The notes below the pieces were generated by a model. That model was not told where the DNA came from. It did not search any database and worked only from the letters and a program-made list of their open reading frames with translations. The position numbers and the translations under genes were made by a program. A stretch of DNA of 64,000 nucleotides from an uncultured Methylobacter sp. (GTDB lineage: Bacteria; Pseudomonadota; Gammaproteobacteria; Methylococcales; Methylomonadaceae), in assembly GCA_903832775.1 (NCBI GenBank), contig CAILCX010000071.1, positions 1 through 64,000 on the forward strand. The letters run 5' to 3'. Numbering within the stretch: the first letter of the stretch is position 1; each line of letters opens with the position of its first letter. Of this stretch, positions 17,232 through 26,406 are shown in pieces.

Positions 17232-18238
17232 TTTTTATTCCTTTGAAAGTTGTCAACAGCTTTGGCATGATCTTTTAAAGTCTCTGAAAACACATGCGTA
17301 CCATCTCCACGAGCAACGAAATAAAGATTATTGCTTGCTTTGTCAGGATGCAAAACGGCATTAACAGCCTCCCTCCCCGGCATCGCAATTGGCGTTGGTG
17401 GCAAACCGCTGATTATATAGGTGTTGTAGGGTGTAGCAGTGATTAAATCTTTAGATTTAATGTCGCCCTGATAACTATCGCCCATGCCGTAAATAACGGT
17501 AGGATCAGTTTGCAGTAACATGTTTTGTTCAAGTCTGCGAATAAAAACACCCGCTATTAAGGGTCGTTCAGTCACTGCTGCTGTTTCCTTCTCGACGATT
17601 GAAGCAAGAATCAGCGCTTCATAAGGTGTTTTAAATGGTAATCCCTCTGCTTTGTTAAGCCATTCCTGCTGCAATACTTTTTGCATTTTATCAAAGGCTC
17701 TTTGCAACAAAGACAGATCGGTAGTGTGTTTTTCAAAGAAATAGGTGTCCGGAAAAAACAAACCTTCAGGCTTTTGAAGCGATGCATCCGAGTGTGTAAT
17801 TTTTGTCATGACACTCTCAAAATCATCAGCATTTAAAGTATGTTCTATATTGGGGTTTTTTTCGATTTCGCGACTAACTTCTTTAAAACTCCAACCTTCC
17901 GGAAAGGTAATGAGGTGCTGTTTGGTTTTTCCCTGAACGAATAGCTGCAATACTTGTGGAAGGGTCAGTCCAGATGTGAGTTCATATTCGCCGGTTTTAA
18001 GTTTTTTCAGTGCCTGTTCCTGAACCGTGATCACTTTAAACCAAAAAGGTTTAACGCTCAGTCCTTGGTCGACCAATTTTTTGGCAATGCGCGTCAGCGA
18101 GTCACCTTTTTCAATTTCAACATAAACGGTTTTATCGGTCAATACAGGTTGCAGTATGGCGTTTTGGTATCCTATCCAGAGCCAGTTGCCGCCAAAACTA
18201 AGAATCAATAAGGTCAAACCAATGATTTTAATGTTCAT
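17228..18238 (-). CDS. mltG: Endolytic murein transglycosylase MltG (YceG-like)
   Basis: This 336-aa inner-membrane protein cleaves nascent glycan strands and helps set their length. One N-terminal transmembrane segment (IIGLTLLILSFGGNWLWIGY) is followed by a LysM-like region (YVEIEKGDSLTRIAKKL) and the YceG catalytic domain with ASIVEKETA, whose glutamate is the catalytic residue, plus LLQTDPTVIYGMG. It sits between pabC and tmk as in many gammaproteobacteria and overlaps pabC by 11 bp. Confidence 0.95.
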   Translation of the reverse strand: MNIKIIGLTLLILSFGGNWLWIGYQNAILQPVLTDKTVYVEIEKGDSLTRIAKKLVDQGLSVKPFWFKVITVQEQALKKLKTGEYELTSGLTLPQVLQLFVQGKTKQHLITFPEGWSFKEVSREIEKNPNIEHTLNADDFESVMTKITHSDASLQKPEGLFFPDTYFFEKHTTDLSLLQRAFDKMQKVLQQEWLNKAEGLPFKTPYEALILASIVEKETAAVTERPLIAGVFIRRLEQNMLLQTDPTVIYGMGDSYQGDIKSKDLITATPYNTYIISGLPPTPIAMPGREAVNAVLHPDKASNNLYFVARGDGTHVFSETLKDHAKAVDNFQRNKK

Positions 18239-19061
18239 TATTGAGCTCCGTCTTGATCAATCCGCGCAACTGTAGTTGTAGATTCCGGGTAATTTGACCG
18301 ACACAAAACCGAGTATTTTCTATTTGCCTGACTGGCCAAATCCCAATAATTGAATTACAGACAAAAACTTCATTAGCCGTTAACAGTTCGTATTTATCAA
18401 ACAGGTGTTCGATAACAGGAATAGCGCAATCTTCGGCTATCTTCATGACAAGGCTGCGCAAAATCCCGCTAACACCTGAGTGACTAAGAATAGAGGTATA
18501 GAGACAGTTGTCTTTAATATAAAACAGGTTGGTCATTGTTCCTTCAATAACATGGCCATTGACATCAAGCATCAATCCTTCCTGAATATCCGGATCATTC
18601 CATTCTGCTCGCGCCATAATCTGTTCAAGACGATTCAGGTGTTTAATGCCTGCCAAGCCAGGATTCAGTCCTAAACGGCTGGTGCAAAAACGGGATACTA
18701 TGCCTTGCTCCCGGAAGGACTCTGGGTAGTCTGGATAAGGATGTAGACTAAGAACGCGGGTAGCTTGAATGTCATCAGGTTGGCGATAACCTCGGCCACC
18801 TGAACCGCGTGTTATTATGATTTTAAGTACAGCCAGCGACTGGTTGGCGCACAGTTGAATCGTTTCAACGCTGAGTATCTCAAATCCGGGGAATGGAATA
18901 GATAGTCGCTGACACCCAGAGTTTAAACGCTCTAAATGGCGTTTGAGGAATACAGGGTGTCCAGCTTTTACTTCAAGGGTTTCAAATAAACCATCACCAT
19001 ATTGAAAGCCACGATCCGTTATATCGATATGGCTTTTTCTTGCCCCATTGACGAGAATCAT
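18228..19061 (-). CDS. pabC: Aminodeoxychorismate lyase
   Basis: This 277-aa PLP enzyme of fold type IV converts 4-amino-4-deoxychorismate to p-aminobenzoate and pyruvate for folate synthesis. It begins with ITDRGFQYGDGLFETL, carries the PLP lysine in GIKHLNRLEQIMARAEW, and has the EGTMTNLFYI phosphate-binding stretch. Branched-chain aminotransferases share the fold, but the position between fabF and mltG and the short length support PabC. Confidence 0.9.
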   Translation of the reverse strand: MILVNGARKSHIDITDRGFQYGDGLFETLEVKAGHPVFLKRHLERLNSGCQRLSIPFPGFEILSVETIQLCANQSLAVLKIIITRGSGGRGYRQPDDIQATRVLSLHPYPDYPESFREQGIVSRFCTSRLGLNPGLAGIKHLNRLEQIMARAEWNDPDIQEGLMLDVNGHVIEGTMTNLFYIKDNCLYTSILSHSGVSGILRSLVMKIAEDCAIPVIEHLFDKYELLTANEVFVCNSIIGIWPVRQIENTRFCVGQITRNLQLQLRGLIKTELNNEH

Positions 19062-19095
19062 TTTTTTGATTCACAGTTAGTTGCTGTATGCAGAT

Positions 19096-20340
19096 TTACT
19101 CGTATCTCTTAAAAATCAGAGAGCCGTTAGTGCCGCCAAAACCGAAAGAGTTGGACATGGCAACATCAATTTTCATGTTTCTGGCTGTATTGGGTACAAA
19201 ATCCAGATCACATTCAGGGTCTTGATTTTCAAGATTGATGGTTGGCGGAGCCAGTTGGTTTTTAATACTTAAAGCTGTCAATACGGCTTCTATTCCACCC
19301 GCAGCACCCAACAAGTGACCTATCATCGACTTCGTTGAGCTGATTGCAACTTTATAGGCATGCTCACCCAAAGCGGCTTTCATGGCATGGGTTTCGCCCA
19401 AATCTCCGGCAGGCGTTGAGGTGCCGTGGGCATTAATGTAGTCTAGGTCACTGGGATTCAAGCCTGCATCTCGCAGGGCATTTCTCATGCAGCGAGCGGC
19501 GCCTTCTCCGCCTTCAGATGGAGTGGTTATATGATAAGCGTCGCCACTCATGCCATAACCCACCAACTCAGCGTAAATTTTTGCGCCACGCGCTTTGGCA
19601 TGTTCAAGTTCTTCAAGAACGACAACGCCAGCTCCATCGCTTAACACAAAACCGTCACGATCTTTGTCCCAGGGACGACTGGCTGCTTGCGGGTCACTAT
19701 TTCTGCGGGACAAGGCTTTTGCCGATGCAAAACCGCCCATTGCAGTTGGTGATGTCGTGCACCGCTCCGCACCGCCGGCAATCATGACATCCGCATCGCC
19801 ATATTTAATTAAACGCGCTGCGTCGCCAATGTTATGGGTGCCTGTAGAGCACGCGGTAACAATGGCAAAATTTGGACCTTTTAAGCCATACTTGATGGAA
19901 AGGTTGCCTGAAATCATATTGATTATGTTGCCGGGCACAAAAAATGGCGAAATACGGCGAGGACCGCTTTTATCGTAAGTCGCATAACATTCTTCGATGC
20001 CGGTAATTCCACCGATACCTGATCCGATAGCAACGCCGATACGTTCAGCATTGGCTTCAGTGACTTCAATGCCTGAATCTTCAATAGCCTGACAACCGGC
20101 GGCAATACCATAATGGACAAAGCCATCCATGCGTTTGGCGTCTTTTTCAGCTATGTATTGGCTAACATCAAAATTCCTGATAACGCCGCCAAAGGTTGTG
20201 GCGAATGCAGAAATATCAAAAGAATCGATCTGGCTTATGCCGCTTTTGCTATTAACAATACCATCCCAGGTTCCTGAGACTGTGTTAGCTAAAGGCGTTA
20301 TTGCGCCTAATCCAGTTATTACAACTCGACGTGTGCTCAA
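19096..20340 (-). CDS. fabF: 3-oxoacyl-[ACP] synthase II (KAS II)
   Basis: This 414-aa condensing enzyme elongates acyl-ACP with malonyl-ACP and is important for unsaturated fatty acid chain extension. The Cys-His-His triad is visible: [11 protein letters not shown] near residue 164, HGTSTPAGD near residue 304 and [12 protein letters not shown] near residue 339. The C-terminal NSFGFGGTN glycine-rich loop is intact. The start codon is TTG (reading [10 protein letters not shown]). It is downstream of acpP, separated by a gap with a REP-like palindrome. Confidence 0.95.
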   Translation of the reverse strand: MSTRRVVITGLGAITPLANTVSGTWDGIVNSKSGISQIDSFDISAFATTFGGVIRNFDVSQYIAEKDAKRMDGFVHYGIAAGCQAIEDSGIEVTEANAERIGVAIGSGIGGITGIEECYATYDKSGPRRISPFFVPGNIINMISGNLSIKYGLKGPNFAIVTACSTGTHNIGDAARLIKYGDADVMIAGGAERCTTSPTAMGGFASAKALSRRNSDPQAASRPWDKDRDGFVLSDGAGVVVLEELEHAKARGAKIYAELVGYGMSGDAYHITTPSEGGEGAARCMRNALRDAGLNPSDLDYINAHGTSTPAGDLGETHAMKAALGEHAYKVAISSTKSMIGHLLGAAGGIEAVLTALSIKNQLAPPTINLENQDPECDLDFVPNTARNMKIDVAMSNSFGFGGTNGSLIFKRYE

Positions 20341-20411
20341 TGTGATTTACCGTAAGGAAATTAAAAAGAAGGCGGGATCAAAGCGTGCTTGCGAAGACCA
20401 GTTATGTTTAG

Positions 20412-20446
20412 TACGATGGGCTTCGCTTCCGCTCTACCCATCCTAC
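20412..20446. repeat. REP-like palindrome between acpP and fabF
   Basis: GATGGG (20415-20420) and CCCATC (20437-20442) flank CTTCGCTTCCGCTCTA, giving a stem-loop with the look of an intergenic dispersed palindrome. It lies within the acpP-fabF gap and may be transcribed with them. Confidence 0.45.
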
Positions 20447-20497
20447 ACAATTACTTTCTGTTTTGATGCAGTCGTAACCTAATCTAACTTTTTATTT

Positions 20498-20728
20498 TTA
20501 AGCGTTTTTTACTACGTAATCGATTGCTTGCTGAACTGTCGTGATTTTTTCAGCTTCATCGTCTGGAATTTCGCATTCGAATTCTTCTTCAAGAGCCATA
20601 ACGAGTTCAACTGTATCAAGAGAATCAGCACCAAGATCATCTACGAATGAAGCATCGGTTGCGATATCTTCTTTAACACCTAATTGTTCTGCAACAATTT
20701 TTTTAACTCGTTCTTCAATATTACTCAT
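20498..20728 (-). CDS. acpP: Acyl carrier protein
   Basis: This 76-aa acidic protein carries growing acyl chains on a phosphopantetheine arm. The attachment serine lies in [20 protein letters not shown]. The ORF track begins at an upstream TTG, but AGGATA before it is the ribosome binding site; ATG 20728 ([17 protein letters not shown]) is the usual family start. It sits between fabG and fabF, the normal order, with its own promoter. Confidence 0.97.
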   Translation of the reverse strand: MSNIEERVKKIVAEQLGVKEDIATDASFVDDLGADSLDTVELVMALEEEFECEIPDDEAEKITTVQQAIDYVVKNA

Positions 20729-20842
20729 AATTATTATCCTCAAACAATGTAGGTTTCCGAGTATTTAATCCGGGACCCGCATTTGTATTGTTATTGATTT
20801 TATTTGAAATCCCGTCTCCGGAAATTCCAGACGGCGGGGGGA

Positions 20843-20871
20843 ATTATACTTGATATTGGGGCAATGTCACA
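20843..20871 (-). promoter_or_regulatory. Sigma-70-type promoter of acpP
   Basis: On the minus strand a -10 box TATAAT (20843-20848) lies 17 bp from a weak -35 TGTGAC (20866-20871). It is in the fabG-acpP gap and would give a leader of about 110 nt for acpP. That leader contains a small hairpin (CCGTCT / AGACGG). Confidence 0.55.
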
Positions 20872-20874
20872 ATA

Positions 20875-21618
20875 TTAAGGCATGAACATACCACCATTGA
20901 CATGAATGTTTTCACCCGTGATATAAGCTGCACCAGCAGATGCCAAAAAAGAAACCGTATGCGCGATTTCTTCAGCTTTGCCTAATCTGGATAGGGGAAT
21001 TGATGTCAATAGAGCATTTTTTATATCATCACTGAGTTCTCTGGTCATATCGGTATCGATAAAGCCAGGTGATACAGTGTTGATGGTTATATTACGCGAA
21101 CCCACTTCCTTGGCCATGGATTTGGTAAAGCCAACCATGCCGGCTTTTGCAGCAGCATAATTAGCCTGACCTGCATTACCCGTCGATCCTACTACTGATG
21201 AAATGTTGATAATACGGCCTGTTTTGGCTTTCATCATGCCTCGCAGTACAGCTTTGCTCATGCGAAAAACCGAAGTCAAATTGGTGTTGATAATATCATC
21301 CCATTCTTCGTCCTTCATTCGCATCAACAAATTATCGCGGGTAATGCCCGCATTATTAACAAGCACAGCGGGCGTCCCAAGTTCGTCAGTGATTGACTTG
21401 AGAACTTCTGCTATAGACTCCGGATTGCTAATATCAAGCTTTAAGCCTTTGCCATTTTCACCGAGATAGGTGGAAATTGACTCGGCGCCATTATCAGTTG
21501 TTGCAGTACCTAGGACAAAAAAACCATCCTGCGCCAATCTTTCTGCGATTGCGCGACCGATCCCACGACTGGCGCCGGTTACTAAAGCCACTTGTTTAAC
21601 CAATGCTTGCTCAACCAT
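20875..21618 (-). CDS. fabG: 3-oxoacyl-[ACP] reductase
   Basis: This 247-aa short-chain dehydrogenase reduces 3-ketoacyl-ACP with NADPH. It shows the cofactor loop TGASRGIGRAIA, NNAGITRDNLLMRM, the catalytic Ser in NISSVVGSTGN, YAAAKAG with catalytic Tyr and Lys, and the C-terminal ITGENIHVNGGMFM that is typical of FabG. It overlaps the end of fabD by 8 bp. Confidence 0.96.
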   Translation of the reverse strand: MVEQALVKQVALVTGASRGIGRAIAERLAQDGFFVLGTATTDNGAESISTYLGENGKGLKLDISNPESIAEVLKSITDELGTPAVLVNNAGITRDNLLMRMKDEEWDDIINTNLTSVFRMSKAVLRGMMKAKTGRIINISSVVGSTGNAGQANYAAAKAGMVGFTKSMAKEVGSRNITINTVSPGFIDTDMTRELSDDIKNALLTSIPLSRLGKAEEIAHTVSFLASAGAAYITGENIHVNGGMFMP

Positions 21619-22561
21619 GAACTTGCTCCAATGCCATATTTAAAGATTCGGGGTCAAAAATAGAAAATTGTGCCGCATCCTTGGCAATACGTTTATTTAA
21701 TCCGATTAACACTTTGCCGGGACCGCACTCAACAAATCTGGTGACGCCCTGATCATGCATAAATTTAACGCTGTCGGACCAGCGAACCGGCTTATAAAGT
21801 TGCTCTTTCAGAGCGTTACGAATGACTTCGGGAGCGCTATGCGATGCCACATCCGAATTATGGATCAGAGTCATTTTTGGAGTATCAATAGCAGTGGACT
21901 GTAATATTTCATCAAGCTTTTCAGCGGCCGAAACCATTAGGGAGCAATGTGAAGGGACGCTGACCGGCAGCATGACTGCACGCTTGGCGCCTGCTGCTTT
22001 TGCGCCAATAATGGCACGTTCAACTGCAGCAACGTGGCCGGCAATAACGACTTGTCCGGGTGAGTTGAAATTAACGGCTGATACCACTTCATTTTCAGCG
22101 GAATCAAAGCACACCTTAACAACATGATGATCTTCAAGTCCTAGTATGGCGGCCATTGCTCCAATGCCTGGAGGAACAGCTTCCTGCATTAAGCGACCTC
22201 TTGCCGCGACCAGTTTTATACCATCTTCAAAAGACATGGCTTCAGAACAAACCAGAGCGGTATATTCACCCAAGCTGTGTCCTGCCATCCACGATGGACG
22301 GATAGCGCTATGCTGGCACCAAACTTTCCATACGGCTACACCAGCCGCCAGCATTGCTGGTTGGGTGTTATGCGTTAGGTTAAGTTCTTCAGCAGAACCT
22401 GCTGAAACCAAAGACCATAAGTCTATGCCCAGCGCATCTGAAGCTCTTTCAAATATATGTTTAACCTCAGGATGGCTGGCTGCCAAATCATTTAACATGC
22501 CGACAGATTGCGATCCTTGGCCGGGAAAAACAAAAGCTAAATTGTAAGTTTGGTTATTCAT
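21611..22561 (-). CDS. fabD: Malonyl-CoA:ACP transacylase
   Basis: This 316-aa enzyme transfers malonyl from CoA to AcpP. It has FVFPGQGSQSVGM at the start, the nucleophile elbow GHSLGEY near residue 95, the arginine in AARGRLMQEAVP, and the catalytic histidine in PVSVPSHCSLM. The gene sits between fabH and fabG, 10 bp after the fabH stop. Confidence 0.96.
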   Translation of the reverse strand: MNNQTYNLAFVFPGQGSQSVGMLNDLAASHPEVKHIFERASDALGIDLWSLVSAGSAEELNLTHNTQPAMLAAGVAVWKVWCQHSAIRPSWMAGHSLGEYTALVCSEAMSFEDGIKLVAARGRLMQEAVPPGIGAMAAILGLEDHHVVKVCFDSAENEVVSAVNFNSPGQVVIAGHVAAVERAIIGAKAAGAKRAVMLPVSVPSHCSLMVSAAEKLDEILQSTAIDTPKMTLIHNSDVASHSAPEVIRNALKEQLYKPVRWSDSVKFMHDQGVTRFVECGPGKVLIGLNKRIAKDAAQFSIFDPESLNMALEQVHG

Positions 22562-22571
22562 GTTGATAAGC

Positions 22572-23540
22572 TCAGTATTTAATTAATGCAGAACCCCAGG
22601 TAAATCCTGCTCCAAATGCTTCAAGTAAAACCACTTGTCCTCGTTGGATTCGACCATCCCTAACACCTTCATTCAAAGCCAGTAACACAGACGCCGAAGA
22701 GGTGTTACCCTGATTTTCGAGAGTTAAAATAACATTATCCATGGACATTTTTAATTTTTTTGCGGTTGCCGCAATAATCCGGGTATTCGCCTGATGTGGG
22801 ACCAGCCAGTCAATATCTGATTGCTCCATATTATTGGCTTCCAGCGTTTCATCAACGATGCGCCCCAAGGTATTAACAGCAACCTTAAATACTTCGTTGC
22901 CACGCATGTTAATATAACCAGCCTCTTCTTGATTTGATTTGGTAGCTACCTGAGGGTTTGGACAATACAACAGATCTTCAAACTCACCGTCAGAATGAAT
23001 ATGTGTAGACAGAATGCCTGCTTCAGTTGAGGCTGTCAATAAAACGGCGCCCGCACCATCGCCAAATAAAATACAGGTTCCACGGTCTGTCCAATCTACA
23101 ATCCTTGAGCATAACTCAGAGCCTACCACCAAAACTTTTCTGGCTGCGCCCGATTTTATATATTGATCTGCAATGCTTAATGCAAAAATAGAACCTGAAC
23201 AGGCAGCTTGTATATCAAAGGCGACACAGTTTTTAATTCCGAGGCGTTGCTGTAACAAGCAGCCAGTGCTTGGATAGACTCGGTCAGGGGTGCCGGTGGC
23301 GACAATGATCAAATCGATATCATCAGGACTGCATCCTGCGGCTTCTATGGCTTGTCTTGCCGCGATTTCAGCCATGCTTGATGCTGTTTCTTCAGGGCCT
23401 GCAATTCGACGACTTTTGATGCCGGTACGTTCAAAAATCCAGCTATCTGAAGTATCGACGATTTGTGATATTTGTTCATTGGTACGAATCTCGTCCGGCA
23501 AATAACCGCCGGTACCGATCACCCTTGAATATCGAGTCAT
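22572..23540 (-). CDS. fabH: 3-oxoacyl-[ACP] synthase III
   Basis: This 322-aa enzyme starts fatty acid synthesis by condensing acetyl-CoA with malonyl-ACP. The triad is complete: Cys in [13 protein letters not shown], His in [11 protein letters not shown] and Asn in [12 protein letters not shown]. Length is typical. Its start overlaps the plsX stop by 4 bp, so the pair is translationally coupled. Confidence 0.96.
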   Translation of the reverse strand: MTRYSRVIGTGGYLPDEIRTNEQISQIVDTSDSWIFERTGIKSRRIAGPEETASSMAEIAARQAIEAAGCSPDDIDLIIVATGTPDRVYPSTGCLLQQRLGIKNCVAFDIQAACSGSIFALSIADQYIKSGAARKVLVVGSELCSRIVDWTDRGTCILFGDGAGAVLLTASTEAGILSTHIHSDGEFEDLLYCPNPQVATKSNQEEAGYINMRGNEVFKVAVNTLGRIVDETLEANNMEQSDIDWLVPHQANTRIIAATAKKLKMSMDNVILTLENQGNTSSASVLLALNEGVRDGRIQRGQVVLLEAFGAGFTWGSALIKY

Positions 23541-24565
23541 GCGTTCTCTCTTTGAGCCAAAGTTTTTTCAACCTGTTCGCTTATTTTTCTGATCACGTCT
23601 TGCTTTACTTCAATTTCGGCAAGATGAACCGCTGTTTTAAATGCCAAGATATCCGCGCCGCCATGACTTTTAATAACCAGTCCGCGTAATCCTAGAAAGC
23701 TCGCGCCATTATATAAGCGGGGGTCTATGCGTTTCTTGAATGACTTAAGTACTGGATAGGCCAGTAATGCTGCCAATTTAGTCAAGATGTTTTTGCCAAA
23801 AGCTTCTCTTAAGGCCGTACCTATCATTTTGGCGGCACCTTCAATTGATTTCAGTGCGACATTGCCGACAAAGCCATCAGCAACAATCAGATCGACTTTA
23901 ACATGACCTGCATTTAAACAATTGCCTTCTACATAACCAATGTAATTTAACGATGAGTTTTCAAGTAATTTAGCAGCAGATTTAACTTGCTCATTACCTT
24001 TCATGTCTTCTTCGCCGATATTGAGTAAGCCTACCCGAGGATTGTCTATGTTTTCAACGGCTTTAACTAATTCTGCACCCATTACGGCAAATTGAAAAAG
24101 ATGCTCGGCCGTGCAATCTACGTTTGCTCCCAGATCAAGGACATGGGTGTGTCCGTTTATTGAAGGTAAGGTAGAAATAATCGCAGGACGATCAATGCCG
24201 GGAATCATTTTGAGCACAAAACGCGCGGTAGCCATTAACGCGCCGGTATTTCCTGCGCTGACGCAGGCATCAGCAAGGCCGTCACGAACCAGGTTGATAG
24301 CAACCCGCATGGACGAATCCTTTTTGTTTTTGAGTGCTTTGGATGGGGACTCATCCATTTCAACGCATTGCGATGCATGCTTAATACTGAGTCGATCCTG
24401 GTATTCAATGAATGCTTTAGCCAATTTTGGCCTAAGAATCGCTTCATCACCTACTAAAATCAGTTTCAAGTCCGGATTGTTCTTTAAGCAATCCAATGAG
24501 GCAGGAATAGTGACTTCAGGGCCGAAATCTCCGCCCATTGCATCAATCGAAATTGTTAGACTCAC
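23537..24565 (-). CDS. plsX: Phosphate acyltransferase PlsX
   Basis: This 342-aa peripheral membrane enzyme makes acyl-phosphate from acyl-ACP for phospholipid synthesis. It begins [18 protein letters not shown] and contains [30 protein letters not shown] and VVADGFVGN-like [13 protein letters not shown]. The start codon is GTG. It is the first gene after the rpmF terminator, so it probably has its own promoter or depends on readthrough. Confidence 0.95.
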   Translation of the reverse strand: MSLTISIDAMGGDFGPEVTIPASLDCLKNNPDLKLILVGDEAILRPKLAKAFIEYQDRLSIKHASQCVEMDESPSKALKNKKDSSMRVAINLVRDGLADACVSAGNTGALMATARFVLKMIPGIDRPAIISTLPSINGHTHVLDLGANVDCTAEHLFQFAVMGAELVKAVENIDNPRVGLLNIGEEDMKGNEQVKSAAKLLENSSLNYIGYVEGNCLNAGHVKVDLIVADGFVGNVALKSIEGAAKMIGTALREAFGKNILTKLAALLAYPVLKSFKKRIDPRLYNGASFLGLRGLVIKSHGGADILAFKTAVHLAEIEVKQDVIRKISEQVEKTLAQRENA

Positions 24566-24592
24566 GCTTACGGAGGATCCCTGAGTTATTAT

Positions 24593-24631
24593 AAAAAAAG
24601 CCGAATCTGATCTGAATTGATCAGCTTCGGC
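24593..24631 (-). terminator. Rho-independent terminator after rpmF
   Basis: On the minus strand GCCGAAGCTGATC pairs with GATCAGATTCGGC (one mismatch) and is followed by TTTTTTT. It lies between rpmF and plsX and separates yceD-rpmF from the fab genes, or attenuates readthrough into them. Confidence 0.8.
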
Positions 24632-24660
24632 ATGTCATCATGCTAAAAAGCGCGATGAGA

Positions 24661-24846
24661 TTATTCTTCATCAACACCATTGCTTATGATTTGACGGCCT
24701 TTGAAAAAACCATCGGGCGTGACATGATGACGGATATGCATTTCGCCGGTCATTGGATCCTGGGATAAGGTTCTGCCAGTTAAGGCATCGTGTGAACGAC
24801 GTTGACCGCGTCTTGAACGCGTTACTTTACTCTTTTGTACGGCCAT
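24661..24846 (-). CDS. rpmF: 50S ribosomal protein L32
   Basis: This 61-aa basic ribosomal protein starts [22 protein letters not shown], the standard L32 N-terminus. It lies downstream of yceD in the conserved yceD-rpmF-plsX-fab order; yceD and rpmF touch by one base. The C-terminal half lacks the zinc-binding cysteines found in some L32 forms, as is common in gammaproteobacteria. Confidence 0.97.
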   Translation of the reverse strand: MAVQKSKVTRSRRGQRRSHDALTGRTLSQDPMTGEMHIRHHVTPDGFFKGRQIISNGVDEE

Positions 24847-25373
24847 TATAAATCTCCAGTATTTTTGAATTTGGCTAAGATGGAAAAAGGGTTTTCAGGG
24901 AGCAACTGCTGATCTGCTAATGCAGCATCTACTCCGTTATTGATTGACTTGTGCGCAAGACAATTATGCTGATGTTTGGGAAAGCCAGGTAAAATGAGTA
25001 GTAATTCATCTTCAATAATGTTTTTTAGAGGAATTTTTTCCTCACTAACCAGTAGCGGCTCATAATCATCAGGCAATCTGTCTGCTTGATCTATCGAAGT
25101 TACAATGCCCAGTTTGATCGAGTTTTTGACAGTAAATTCAACTGCCTGCAAACAATTCTGGCATTTAAGTTCCAGAACGCCTGCTATTTCCCCTTCAATT
25201 TTGGCTAATCTACCTTCCCGACCAAAATAAAGATCAACATGAACAGACCCGGTATCATTGAACAGAATATCCGCCAAACGATCCAAGCTAGTTACAGGTA
25301 TTTGCCCTTTTAATTCACCACGCTTATCAGCAAGGTGCAAGGGATCTATATATTCAGGTAATCGATTCAACAT
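24846..25373 (-). CDS. yceD: YceD family protein (DUF177, 23S rRNA accumulation protein)
   Basis: This 175-aa cytoplasmic protein belongs to the DUF177 family, whose members are linked to 23S rRNA accumulation. The [14 protein letters not shown] segment holds a CxxC pair and a later HQHNC may complete a metal site. [33 protein letters not shown] is the conserved C-terminal block. It is co-transcribed with rpmF. A good -10 box lies unusually close to the start codon. Confidence 0.9.
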   Translation of the reverse strand: MLNRLPEYIDPLHLADKRGELKGQIPVTSLDRLADILFNDTGSVHVDLYFGREGRLAKIEGEIAGVLELKCQNCLQAVEFTVKNSIKLGIVTSIDQADRLPDDYEPLLVSEEKIPLKNIIEDELLLILPGFPKHQHNCLAHKSINNGVDAALADQQLLPENPFSILAKFKNTGDL

Positions 25374-25382
25374 AACCGCGAA

Positions 25383-25411
25383 ATATTATATGAAAACAAC
25401 ATTCTCGTCAA
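25383..25411 (-). promoter_or_regulatory. Strong promoter of yceD-rpmF, probably leaderless
   Basis: On the minus strand TTGACG (25406-25411) is followed after 17 bp by TAATAT (25383-25388); an alternative TATAAT reading overlaps it. Only 9 bp separate the -10 box from ATG 25373, so the transcript would begin at or next to the start codon. Confidence 0.6.
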
Positions 25412-25545
25412 ATCGATGTGCAGCAGCCAATAAATTAACATGAGTTACTTTCTTTTAATTTCAAAGCAAAGTACGATTGTATTTGATGTTAATTAGGGTT
25501 AAATCATAATTCTGTTCCCACGCCGAATATTTTGAACAGTTGAGG

Positions 25546-26283
25546 TTACTTGAACCAACTGCGCCAACCGGCGTATCTAGCTCCGGCAACGACAGCAAAA
25601 ATGGTAAAACCAAATAATGTTCCCAACCATAGCGTTAAACCAAAAAAAACGACCGCCAACATTCCGCTAGCCAGACCCGCCAGCACACCGCCCAATAAAT
25701 GCCCCATCAGCACTGAAAGCACAAAACCGACAACCAAGCCAACCAGTAAAATATACATGATCGCCCCTTTATTTTGGCTAAACCAAGAATTTTCGGGCGA
25801 CACAGCAGGTAAGTTCTCTGAATCGAGCAAACCCATTAATTGACTAACCCCAGCATCAATACCGCCGGCAAAGTCACCTGACTTAAAATAGGGCGAAACA
25901 GACTCTGTCATCAAGCGCTCCGCAACCGTATCGGATATCACATTTTTTAAACTATCGCTGACATCAAGGTGTAACTTTTGGTCATTTTTAACCACAAGCA
26001 GAATCACCCGATCATCGATTTGTTTTGAACCAATTTGCGCAAGATCGGATACCTCCATGCTAAATTCGGCTATGTCTTTCGGTTGAGTTGTCGGGACGAT
26101 TAATACCGCGATTTGTCTACCTTTTTTAGATTCAAAGGCAGCCAGTTTGTTCTCCAACGCCTCAGTCTGTATGGCACTAAGCGTGGAAGTTATATCGGTA
26201 ATTTGATGGGTAATCTTGGGCACCCCGACGATTGCCCAGGTGTATAGCGGAAACAGCAACAAAATAACCAGCTGTTTAAACAT
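25546..26283 (-). CDS. TPM-domain (YgcG/Psb32-like) membrane protein
   Basis: This 245-aa protein has a signal or anchor helix (LVILLLFPLYTWAIVGVP) followed by a TPM domain (about residues 25-150) with ITDITSTLSAIQTEALENKLAAFESKKGRQIAVLIVPTT. Two or three C-terminal hydrophobic segments follow (MYILLVGLVVGFVLSVLMG, GLASGMLAVVFFGLTLWLG). TPM proteins are thought to act in membrane protein or photosystem-type maturation; the function here is unknown. The Gly/Ser-rich tail common in YgcG is replaced by a short basic end. Confidence 0.8.
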   Translation of the reverse strand: MFKQLVILLLFPLYTWAIVGVPKITHQITDITSTLSAIQTEALENKLAAFESKKGRQIAVLIVPTTQPKDIAEFSMEVSDLAQIGSKQIDDRVILLVVKNDQKLHLDVSDSLKNVISDTVAERLMTESVSPYFKSGDFAGGIDAGVSQLMGLLDSENLPAVSPENSWFSQNKGAIMYILLVGLVVGFVLSVLMGHLLGGVLAGLASGMLAVVFFGLTLWLGTLFGFTIFAVVAGARYAGWRSWFK

Positions 26284-26319
26284 TTTAACCTCGCAGTTTG
26301 GATGTTAAAGTTTAGTAGT

Positions 26320-26386
26320 CATAAAAAACGCCACGGAGAAAAAAGTCTCGAAGTAATGAATGTCGAGTCCCTCATATTCGTGGCGT
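26320..26386 (-). terminator. Rho-independent terminator after hppA
   Basis: On the minus strand ACGCCACG (26386-26379) and CGTGGCGT (26335-26328) form an outer stem around an inner CTCGA/TCGAG hairpin, followed at once by TTTTT. It is located 20-80 bp after the hppA stop. Confidence 0.75.
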
Positions 26387-26406
26387 CAGTTCATTGCACC
26401 AGGTGC

